A stretch of 29,610 bases of DNA, taken from NCBI GenBank assembly GCA_934149115.1, contig CAKPDW010000010.1, forward strand, positions 1 to 29,610, read 5' to 3'. Below the pieces are notes generated by a model, which saw only the letters and a list, made by a program, of their open reading frames with translations, was not told the origin of the DNA and did not search any database. Positions 23,176 to 29,610 of the stretch are shown here, piece after piece. A program made the position numbers and the translations under genes. The DNA is from an uncultured Clostridia bacterium (GTDB lineage Bacteria > Bacillota > Clostridia > TANB77 > CAG-508). Every line of letters starts with the position of its first letter. The stretch's first letter is position 1.

Positions 23176-23737
23176 CCTTTCTTAATCCTTTTCTTAAAAT
23201 TTCTGAAATACTTTGTGCAATCATTTGCTCATCTAGATTTCTATCTTTGTCATTCCATTCAATAATCAATGCAATGTACATTTTGTATATTAAAAATGTT
23301 GTAATATCTATGTTTTGATAATATATTTCACCTTTTTCTTTTGCATTTTCTAGTTTTTGCTTTATAAATTCTTGGATTTTTTGGTCTATTAAGGCTAAAT
23401 TATCAACAACTATAGGATTTTTCAACCATTCTGCTTCTCTTGCAATTATATTTAAAAAGTCCTGCTTTTTTCTGTATTGCAATATCTTATATACAGCTTG
23501 ATTTACTGTTTCAAAAAAGTCTAAGTTTTTATCTTCAACTTCTTTTACTAATTTTTTCATATTGTTGATTTCTTCTTCAATAAAATATTTTAATAATTCT
23601 TCTTTGCTTTTAAAATACATATAAATTGTTTTTTTAGTAACTCCTGCTTTAGTTGCAATTTCATCCATTGAGACTTTTTTAAAACCAAATTGATGGAATA
23701 ATTCTCTAGCAGCTTCTATTATTTGTTCTCTTTTCAC
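23168..23737 (-). CDS. TetR-family transcriptional regulator
   Basis: 189 residues. The N-terminal TetR DNA-binding domain reads REQIIEAARELFHQFGFKKV followed by SMDEIATKAGVTKKTIYMYF, with the ligand-binding part from about 55 onward. Start is GTG at 23737, eight bases after AGGGGG. The gene overlaps the start of the YhgE/Pip gene, typical of a local repressor of an envelope transporter. Its own promoter contains paired AGTATAC sequences, so autoregulation is likely. Ligand unknown. Confidence 0.93.
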   Translation of the reverse strand: MKREQIIEAARELFHQFGFKKVSMDEIATKAGVTKKTIYMYFKSKEELLKYFIEEEINNMKKLVKEVEDKNLDFFETVNQAVYKILQYRKKQDFLNIIAREAEWLKNPIVVDNLALIDQKIQEFIKQKLENAKEKGEIYYQNIDITTFLIYKMYIALIIEWNDKDRNLDEQMIAQSISEILRKGLRKDV

Positions 23738-23782
23738 ATTAAATTCCCCCTAATTTTCTATATGTGAATTCTTTTTTCTACT

Positions 23783-23832
23783 AGTATACCGTTCTAGTAA
23801 AATAGTATACTCTGATTATATCCATTTGTCAA
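23783..23832 (-). promoter_or_regulatory. Sigma-A promoter with likely TetR operator
   Basis: TTGACA (23827-23832), 17 bp, TATACT (23804-23809) on the minus strand. AGTATAC is present twice, 21 bp apart (23783-23789 and 23804-23810), with CTAGTA copies between and beside; the promoter-distal copy overlaps the -10. This suits a repressor bound over the promoter. Confidence 0.75.
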
Positions 23833-23925
23833 CACTTCTGGAAAAAAATATACTATTTTTTCAATTTTGTTTAGTATCTAGTAACAATGCTGAGGATTAA
23901 CTAATAGTTTGGAGAATTTTTTCGT

Positions 23926-23948
23926 AAAAAAAGATATTAATAATATCT
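23926..23948 (-). terminator. Terminator after the glycosyltransferase gene
   Basis: AGATATT, loop ATT, AATATCT, then seven T on the minus strand, directly downstream of the stop at 23956. Confidence 0.75.
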
Positions 23949-23955
23949 AATATTA

Positions 23956-24696
23956 CTAATATCTGTCTTTATTTTTTTGAAAATATTCTCTATAATATTC
24001 TGTTTGTTTTAAAATTTCTGCTCTTTTTTCTTCAGTTATATATTTATACTTAACCATTTTATCTAATACTTGTACCTGTCTTTCAGATGCTAATTTAAAA
24101 TTAACAGTTGGTGCATATACAGATGGTGCATTTGGAACTCCTGCGAGCATTGTTGCTTCAAAGTCATTTAATTGGTTTGGCAATTTATCGAAATAACCTA
24201 AACTTGCTTCTTTTACATTATAATAGCCATCTCCAAAATAACTTGTATTAATATATAATTCTAGAATCTCATTTTTTGACAAATGTCTCTCATAATTAAT
24301 TGCCATAAACCCTTCTGCAACTTTTCTTGTTATATCTTTGTTTTGGCTAAAATATGTGTTTTTTGCTAATTGTTGTGTTATCGTACTTCCGCCTTCTAGT
24401 AGTTGCATATATTTTATATTTCTGGCCATTGCTCTCATTATTGCCCATACATCTATTCCACAATGTTTATAAAATCTATGATCTTCAACTGCAATAACTG
24501 CATTTTTATAAATTTCTGAAACATCATCAAATTTTGAATAATTACTTTGTTCTTTTATTTCTGAAATTTTCTTATCTAAACTTTCTTCATTAATTGCTTT
24601 TTTATATTTATCATATCCTGCCATAGTAATAATACAAATACAAACTATGACAATAAATACGATACAAGCCAATATTTTTAAAATACCTCTTTTCAT
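23956..24696 (-). CDS. Monofunctional peptidoglycan glycosyltransferase (GT51)
   Basis: Polymerises lipid II into glycan strands at the outer face of the membrane. The 246 residues have one N-terminal membrane anchor (about 6-27) and a GT51 domain: AVIAVEDHRFYKHCGID (catalytic Glu71), GGSTITQQLAKN, RKVAEGFMAINYERHLSKNEI (second Glu), LYINTSYFGDG and TMLAGVPNAPSVYAP. No transpeptidase domain follows, so it is monofunctional like MtgA/SgtB rather than a class A PBP. It is the last of five minus-strand genes (26887 to 23956) with short gaps. Confidence 0.93.
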   Translation of the reverse strand: MKRGILKILACIVFIVIVCICIITMAGYDKYKKAINEESLDKKISEIKEQSNYSKFDDVSEIYKNAVIAVEDHRFYKHCGIDVWAIMRAMARNIKYMQLLEGGSTITQQLAKNTYFSQNKDITRKVAEGFMAINYERHLSKNEILELYINTSYFGDGYYNVKEASLGYFDKLPNQLNDFEATMLAGVPNAPSVYAPTVNFKLASERQVQVLDKMVKYKYITEEKRAEILKQTEYYREYFQKNKDRY

Positions 24697-24715
24697 AATT
24701 CTATAATAACAACCT

Positions 24716-25501
24716 CTAATTCTTATTTAAAGTTTCATTAAAAACTAAATTAATATCAAATCTAATTTTTTCCATTTGAGAGATAAATGCGAGCATTTTT
24801 ATTTTCGTATCTGAATTTATAGAAATTGATTCTCTTTCAATATCGTTAATCTTTCTTTTTACACCTTCTAATACATAATTTTTAAAACATTTTTCTCCAC
24901 TAAAAGTTATTTTAAAAAAATATTTGAATCTTTCAAAATAGTTTTTCTTTTTTTTATCTATTCCTGTATTAGAAAAATCGAAAACTCTTTCTAATTTTTC
25001 AAATGATTCTTTCATACATTTTTTTAATCTTAAATTACATTCTTCAATCACAACATCATAATTCAACTTTTTTTGAGCAGTTGCAAAAACTTTTCTTGAT
25101 GCCTTGTCCATTAGGTTAACATTACCTAGCTGGATTGCTCTAGTATATTCGTTTTTACTCATCATAAAATTTGCAATTGCAATCTTTTGATTAGTTTGGG
25201 CAAACACTAATTCATTCTGAATGTATTCATAAAAGAAATTGTATTGTTTTATAATATCATTTAAGCACTTTTCATATCTTGTCAAAAGATTATCATATAT
25301 TTTACTATATTTTTGAGAACTTCTTTTATAAAATGAAATTTGTGACTCAAAATATTCCTTAAATTGCTGAATCTTTTTTATTTTTATTTCTTCACATTTT
25401 CTTATATAAATCGTAGTCCACAATAATAATTTGTTTGATTCAATTTCTGATAAATCTCCTAATATATCAATTAATTCATATGTTCCCGCTACTACACTCA
25501 T
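24716..25501 (-). CDS. Unknown helical protein of the envelope operon
   Basis: 261 residues, start MSVVAGTYELIDILGDLSEI. The ATG at 25501 is seven bases after AGGAG; a longer frame from 25570 overlaps the previous gene and is less likely. Almost entirely alpha-helical and basic, with coiled-coil potential between about 55 and 190 and no signal peptide or membrane segment. I recognise no family. It begins 14 bp after its upstream neighbour, and the next gene is the GT51 glycosyltransferase, so a role in envelope assembly or its regulation is possible but unproven. Confidence 0.7.
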   Translation of the reverse strand: MSVVAGTYELIDILGDLSEIESNKLLLWTTIYIRKCEEIKIKKIQQFKEYFESQISFYKRSSQKYSKIYDNLLTRYEKCLNDIIKQYNFFYEYIQNELVFAQTNQKIAIANFMMSKNEYTRAIQLGNVNLMDKASRKVFATAQKKLNYDVVIEECNLRLKKCMKESFEKLERVFDFSNTGIDKKKKNYFERFKYFFKITFSGEKCFKNYVLEGVKRKINDIERESISINSDTKIKMLAFISQMEKIRFDINLVFNETLNKN

Positions 25502-25514
25502 CTTACTTCTCCTA

Positions 25515-25895
25515 CTATCTTTCCATCTCTTTTTCTTTTCTACTATTAACTTTTTCTTGAGATTTTTCACCTAGTTTTAAACTAATTGTACCATCTAATA
25601 CCTTTTCAGCCATACTTAAAGTAGATTTCAAAGTCTCAATTGGTGACGGATTTATGCTTTCATTACAATTTTGTTTCATATAATTAATAGCTGTTAATCC
25701 TATTTTAGGCTTTTTAAAGCTAACACTACTAGTTATCATTCCTTCTTTTGTAACAAATTGCCTTAATTTTTTATTTCCTATAATGCTTTCTTTTTCAAAA
25801 TTTTCTTTTTTAAAAATTTCTTTTCCAGGAAATTTCACTCCATACATTTCATATTTACCGACTGATTGTGCATTATTATATATATTTCTTTTCAT
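25515..25895 (-). CDS. Unknown 126-residue protein of the envelope operon
   Basis: Starts MKRNIYNNAQSVGKYEMYG. I chose ATG 25895, preceded by GAAGGTGATTTA, over an ATG at 25916 without a ribosome site. Basic, low complexity at the end (SRKEKEMER), no membrane segment. No family recognised. It sits 13 bp downstream of a 52-residue ORF. Confidence 0.6.
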   Translation of the reverse strand: MKRNIYNNAQSVGKYEMYGVKFPGKEIFKKENFEKESIIGNKKLRQFVTKEGMITSSVSFKKPKIGLTAINYMKQNCNESINPSPIETLKSTLSMAEKVLDGTISLKLGEKSQEKVNSRKEKEMER

Positions 25896-25908
25896 TAAAT
25901 CACCTTCA

Positions 25909-26067
25909 TTATTCATTTATAATAGAATTTATTATTCCATCTAAATCATATTTTACACTTTCTTCTTTTTCTTCTAATTTTTTTGCAAGTTTTTCTAAAT
26001 TTTCGATTGGTTCTTTATCTAAACTAATAAATTTTCCATCTATTATTTTTTCACCTATTTTATCCAT
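25909..26067 (-). CDS. 52-residue hypothetical protein
   Basis: MDKIGEKIIDGKFISLDKEP, then an acidic/basic helix ENLEKLAKKLEEKEESVKYD and a short IINSIINE tail. It starts four bases after the stop of the 26072 gene, with AGGGG 12 bases upstream, and it ends 13 bp before the next gene. Its size, dense packing and lack of a competing frame support it as a real gene. Confidence 0.6.
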   Translation of the reverse strand: MDKIGEKIIDGKFISLDKEPIENLEKLAKKLEEKEESVKYDLDGIINSIINE

Positions 26068-26071
26068 TTTC

Positions 26072-26887
26072 TTATATTACCCCTATATTATTTTTGATAG
26101 CTTGGCTTTGTGTGTTTTCTATTTTTCCAGTTGCAATATCTATAGTTACTGTTTCTTTCATTAAATCTACTGTGTCATTTTTTCCTTCTTGACCATAATT
26201 AACATTTAAGTAATATAAATTGTATTCACACTTTTTTCCATTTTTTTCTATAAATGATTGTATATATCTTTTCCCTTCATTAGAAGAATTTTCAACATAA
26301 TTTTTTAAATCTAATATAATTTTTATATTTTGAATATCATCTAAATTGAATTTCTCATTAGATGCATTATAATAAAAACTCTTGAATACAATTACTTTTT
26401 GTGTATTTCTTTTTGATACATTTTGTTTCATGTAATCATATTTGACTTCCACTACATAATATAATTCTGTTTCAGCTACAACTTTTGATGATTCTATACT
26501 CTGATTAGTATTTTTAAAAACTGATGATGCAACGTTATTTGCTGAGTTTTCGTTATCTGCATTTCCTAAGGCTCTTACATAATCAACTTTTTTATCATCA
26601 TTTGCATTATACCAATTGTTAATTTGAGTTGCTGTCGCATTCTCAATCTCTTGAGTTGTATATACTTTATCTACAAATGTATCAAAAGTGATAATTTCGT
26701 TATCTTTATTTTCTTCTGCTTGTTCTTCTTCAGAATTACTTATTTGATTAGTTGTTTCTTCTTGATTTAAAATCATCAATCTTTTTATTTGCATAGTTAG
26801 CCAAATTGCTATTGCTATTACTATTATAATTATTACCAATAATATTTTTGTGTTTTTATTCTTTTTTCTTCTTTTGTTTTTCTTCAA
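26072..26887 (-). CDS. Membrane-anchored protein of unknown function
   Basis: 271 residues. A Lys/Arg-rich cytosolic start (MKKNKRRKKNKN), one membrane segment (about 14-34, ILLVIIIIVIAIAIWL) and an acidic linker (SNSEEEQAEENKDNEII) are followed by an extracellular domain of about 200 residues. It is first of the five-gene operon that ends in the GT51 enzyme. The anchor plus extracellular domain suggests envelope work; the fold is not recognised. Confidence 0.7.
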   Translation of the reverse strand: MKKNKRRKKNKNTKILLVIIIIVIAIAIWLTMQIKRLMILNQEETTNQISNSEEEQAEENKDNEIITFDTFVDKVYTTQEIENATATQINNWYNANDDKKVDYVRALGNADNENSANNVASSVFKNTNQSIESSKVVAETELYYVVEVKYDYMKQNVSKRNTQKVIVFKSFYYNASNEKFNLDDIQNIKIILDLKNYVENSSNEGKRYIQSFIEKNGKKCEYNLYYLNVNYGQEGKNDTVDLMKETVTIDIATGKIENTQSQAIKNNIGVI

Positions 26888-27000
26888 TTATTTCGCCTCC
26901 ATACATTTCCAGTATATCATTAACTCTGTATAATAACAACAAATTGAATATTTCATTTTAGTTACAGTATTTTTCTATTTTGAATTTTGAATATAATTAA

Positions 27001-27030
27001 AGCCAATTAAGATATATATCCTAACTGGCT
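27001..27030. terminator. Likely terminator after the zinc-ribbon gene
   Basis: AGCCA and TGGCT arms with TTA/TAA and GAT/ATC inner pairs, one or two mismatches, followed on the minus strand by a T-rich tract. It lies 37 bp after the stop at 27067. Confidence 0.6.
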
Positions 27031-27066
27031 AGTTTTATATAATAGGAATGTTCTCCAAACTTCATA

Positions 27067-28422
27067 TTATTGTTTTATTTGATTATCTACAATTACTGGT
27101 TTTGTTGCATTTTTCATCATAGCATTATCAATCATATTATTTGTAGTATTTGTTGTGTCTGTACTATTTGTAGTATTCGATGTACTATTTTCAATTATTT
27201 CATTACTACTTTGTGTGCTTACTGTATTATCTTCAAATATCTTATTTGCATTTTTAGTTGAATCTTCTATGTCAACAATAAATACACTTACACTTGTGCT
27301 TCCGAATAAATTCAATTCAGCAATTAAGTTAATGTCTCCTTCATCATCTAAAAATATTTTTGTATTTGAAACTTTAAATTTGCTTTTTCCCATTGATTCT
27401 TCTAGAGCTCTATCATAAAATGTTCCAAAATTGCTTCTCATAAGAGAATCTCCTTTAAAGTTTTTCTCAAAATATTTCTTTACAGCTGTAGAACATTTTT
27501 CTGAAAATTCATCTTCGTCCAATTTTTCAGCTTCTAAAATTTCTTTGTTTTCAATCTTTTTACCTGTGTATACATCAATATTATACACATAGTATTGATT
27601 AATTTTATTTTTATTAACAACGTATACTAATGATAAAATATTTTTGTTTGTATACCATTTATAATCTACTTTAGATATTAAACCTTCTTGAAATGCATCT
27701 TTACTTTCCAACTCTTTTATATCTTTTTCTACATTATCTTTTATTTCTTTATTAATCTTTTCTACGTTATCATATGACAAATTGATTGCTGGAATTTTAT
27801 ATGTATGATCAAAGATATTTTTATTATAATAATCATATACAAGTTCTTTATCTGCCTCTTTTAATATAATTGATTTCTCATCTTTTTTATCACTAACAGT
27901 ATCATTTGATTCTTCTATTCCAAACCAACCGTCTACAATTTCAAATGCTGGTTTTATTTTTTCAACAATTGAATCTGGTAAAACTCCTATTTTATCTAGT
28001 CCATATGAAGCAAAAAATACAATTACTAATAATATAATTAATATTAGAATAACTTTAAATCCTGTATGTTTTTTCTTCTTTTTCTTTTCTTTTATTTGTG
28101 GTTCAACTTTTTTAAATTCTGATTTATTTTCTTTTTTAGGTTGGCTTTTTTGTGTTGACTTTTTTTCTTCTTTTTCTTTTGGTTCAACTTTTTTAAATTC
28201 TGATTTACTTTCTTTTTTAGGTTCAGCTTTTTCTGTTACCTTTTTCTCAACTTTTTTTACTTCAGCTTGATTTTCTTTTTTTTCTGCTACCTTTTCTTCT
28301 TCTTTCTTTTTTAATTCTTCCAATTTTGCTTTTTCTTCTAGTGCTTCTGCTATGTTAACTCCACATTTTGAGCAGAATTTAGCATTATCAACTATTTCCT
28401 TATTACATTTTGGACACTTCAT
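27067..28422 (-). CDS. Zinc-ribbon membrane protein with Lys/Glu-rich repeats
   Basis: 451 residues. The N-terminal zinc ribbon has CPKC and CSKC (Cys 3, 6, 17, 20). Then comes a 70-residue Lys/Glu/Pro-rich cytosolic region with two near-copies of KSEFKKVEP separated by about 30 residues, and a membrane segment (about 120-140). The extracellular domain has YVVNKNKINQYYVYNIDVYTG and GKKIENKEIL, a pattern like DUF3298 domains. The C-terminus is Ser/Thr/Asn-rich (TSNTTNSTDTTNTTNN). Such zinc-ribbon/membrane/extracellular proteins occur widely in Clostridia with unknown roles. AAAGGAGGAAA precedes the ATG. Confidence 0.8.
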   Translation of the reverse strand: MKCPKCNKEIVDNAKFCSKCGVNIAEALEEKAKLEELKKKEEEKVAEKKENQAEVKKVEKKVTEKAEPKKESKSEFKKVEPKEKEEKKSTQKSQPKKENKSEFKKVEPQIKEKKKKKKHTGFKVILILIILLVIVFFASYGLDKIGVLPDSIVEKIKPAFEIVDGWFGIEESNDTVSDKKDEKSIILKEADKELVYDYYNKNIFDHTYKIPAINLSYDNVEKINKEIKDNVEKDIKELESKDAFQEGLISKVDYKWYTNKNILSLVYVVNKNKINQYYVYNIDVYTGKKIENKEILEAEKLDEDEFSEKCSTAVKKYFEKNFKGDSLMRSNFGTFYDRALEESMGKSKFKVSNTKIFLDDEGDINLIAELNLFGSTSVSVFIVDIEDSTKNANKIFEDNTVSTQSSNEIIENSTSNTTNSTDTTNTTNNMIDNAMMKNATKPVIVDNQIKQ

Positions 28423-28452
28423 ATATTTTCCTCCTTTTATTACCTATATTAT

Positions 28453-29112
28453 TTAGTTTTTCATTTTAATAATTTTATTTGTATATATTTTATCAATTCT
28501 ACTATCTGGATAATATTCATCCATAAATCTATCAATATTATTTTTTGCTGGTATACCACAAACACGTTCTTTTTGTCTATAACATGCTGTCCAAGAAAGA
28601 TATACATCAAACAATATAAGTGTAAAACAAATAGTAGTGACTGCAATACTCTTTTTATTAAAAGGTTTTCTCATTATCTTATCAAACATAGGATGAATAA
28701 TGTCATAAAAAATTACTCCTGCAAGTCCCCAATAAAATGCATGTAATATACTAGTTCTTCCATTTAGATTTATTGTTACCCAATGATAATCCCATGAGAT
28801 TGTTCCAAATAAAACTTCTTGAACATATGAACAAACATATTCTGTAAATGCTCCTAATAACATTGAATAAAAAAATGCACTTAAATGTGATTTCATTCTT
28901 GGAATTATTATTTCATATATAACAGCTCCTATACCATATACTGGAATTAGTGGTCCATATAGCAATCCTTGTCTAAGTTCAAAATGCCCTTTTTGAAACA
29001 GTACTAAAATATTTTCATATAAAAATCCTGCTAAACTTCCAATCATGAAAATCCAAAATAGCCTACACAGATATTTTAATTCTTTTTCTCTTTTTTCTTC
29101 TTCGTTTTCCAT
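28453..29112 (-). CDS. Putative ABC transporter permease, CmpB-type membrane protein
   Basis: 219 residues with five predicted membrane segments. The signature of the ABC_trans_CmpB family (PF06541) is visible: GSLAGFLYENI, RQGLLYGPLIPVYGIGA and an EYVCSYVQEVLFG segment followed by WDYHW. Function is unproven in this family. ATG 29112 is eight bases after AAGGA; an ATG at 29145 overlaps the upstream gene. The last ~45 residues (PAKNNIDRFMDEYYPDSRID) are cytosolic. It lies 25 bp downstream of the cation transporter gene. Confidence 0.85.
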   Translation of the reverse strand: MENEEEKREKELKYLCRLFWIFMIGSLAGFLYENILVLFQKGHFELRQGLLYGPLIPVYGIGAVIYEIIIPRMKSHLSAFFYSMLLGAFTEYVCSYVQEVLFGTISWDYHWVTINLNGRTSILHAFYWGLAGVIFYDIIHPMFDKIMRKPFNKKSIAVTTICFTLILFDVYLSWTACYRQKERVCGIPAKNNIDRFMDEYYPDSRIDKIYTNKIIKMKN

Positions 29113-29137
29113 CACTTTCTTCCTTTTCGTAAGTTTT

Positions 29138-29610
29138 TTATACAAATAAATGCTCTACTCTCATTACAACTCGATAACTTTGATTAACTTCTCTAATCTT
29201 TTCCGTAATTTCTTTTTCTATTAATTCATGATCTCTGTTATCTTTTCTTGGTATAGCCAAGTCAAAAATCAAATTTATTCTTTTTCCTCCGTCTGTCATT
29301 CTAAAATCATGAATAGAATATTCCTCGTTATACTCTCTAACAATTCTTTCGACTACTTTTTTTGTATTACTAATCTTCTCATCATTCACAACAATTGGAT
29401 CCATATGGATTGTAGTTATACATTTGAATTTTTCTAACATATCTTGTTCTAGCTCATCTATAATATCATGTGCTTTACATATGTCTGCATCTGCTGGAAC
29501 TTCTGCATGAAAAGAAACAATCTTTCTTCCTGGTCCATAATCATGAACCATTATATCATGAATCCCAGAAATCATTGGATATTTTTCTGCAAAATCTTTA
29601 ATTTCTTTAA
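29138..29610 (-). CDS. Cation diffusion facilitator transporter, C-terminal part (runs off the window)
   Basis: The open frame continues to the right edge (in-frame EIKDFAEKYP before the methionine at 29575), so only the cytosolic end is visible. It matches the CDF C-terminal dimerisation domain: MISGIHDIMVHDYGPGRKI, SFHAEVPADADI and HDIIDELEQDM. Such domains bind Zn or other divalent metals. A further ~80 residues after the usual end (EKISNTKKVVERIV to VEHLFV) are present; extended C-termini occur in clostridial CDF proteins. The membrane domain should lie beyond 29610. Confidence 0.8.
   Translation of the reverse strand, partial: KEIKDFAEKYPMISGIHDIMVHDYGPGRKIVSFHAEVPADADICKAHDIIDELEQDMLEKFKCITTIHMDPIVVNDEKISNTKKVVERIVREYNEEYSIHDFRMTDGGKRINLIFDLAIPRKDNRDHELIEKEITEKIREVNQSYRVVMRVEHLFV

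Overview
The window is AT-rich, low-GC Firmicutes DNA, most likely from an uncultured or gut-type member of class Clostridia. Supporting evidence: an intact cotJABC spore-coat operon, a long Rel (p)ppGpp enzyme next to a single-domain-set RecJ, Shine-Dalgarno sites of the GGAGG type, and near-consensus sigma-A promoters. The species cannot be named from the sequence alone.

Layout. Positions 1-470 hold three tandem 166-bp repeats with a long conserved hairpin. Then, on the minus strand, come rel, recJ, a PP2C phosphatase with an unknown N-terminal region, and a DUF1292-like partner. On the plus strand (6449 onward) is cotJA-cotJB-cotJC with a candidate sigma-E promoter. From about 17.2 to 29.6 kb the genes run on the minus strand: an MTA/SAH nucleosidase, a small unknown protein, class I fructose-bisphosphate aldolase, a coiled-coil M23 murein hydrolase, a TetR-YhgE/Pip pair, a five-gene envelope operon ending in a GT51 glycosyltransferase, a zinc-ribbon membrane protein, a CmpB-type membrane protein and the 3' end of a cation-diffusion-facilitator gene.

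The main result: cotJC is split by a 9,484-bp intervening element. The first 135 codons lie at 7074-7478 and the last 60 at 16963-17142. Removing everything between two GA dinucleotides (7479-7480 and 16963-16964) restores one in-frame 195-residue CotJC, a manganese-catalase-family coat protein. The crossover falls in the codon of a predicted metal-ligand glutamate. The joined element ends form a near-symmetrical attP (GTTGCACT, 15 nt, GA, 14 nt, AGTGCAAC), as expected for large serine recombinases, and the element carries two of these in tandem beside its left end. The architecture is that of a skin-like sporulation-gene intervening element that would be excised in the mother cell.

Inside the element, all genes run opposite to cotJ. 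From the right end: a perfect-spacing sigma-A promoter; a four-gene cargo operon (nucleotidyltransferase, alkaline-phosphatase-superfamily hydrolase, PLP-dependent decarboxylase, P-loop kinase) of unknown product; a decayed block of conjugative-transposon-type regulatory genes (sigma-like, HTH_16-like, other HTH remnants, several frameshifted); a 52-residue ORF, a hairpin with a T-tract, and the two recombinases. The recombinases are intact while the transfer-type genes are decayed. This suggests a domesticated element kept for excision and for its cargo.
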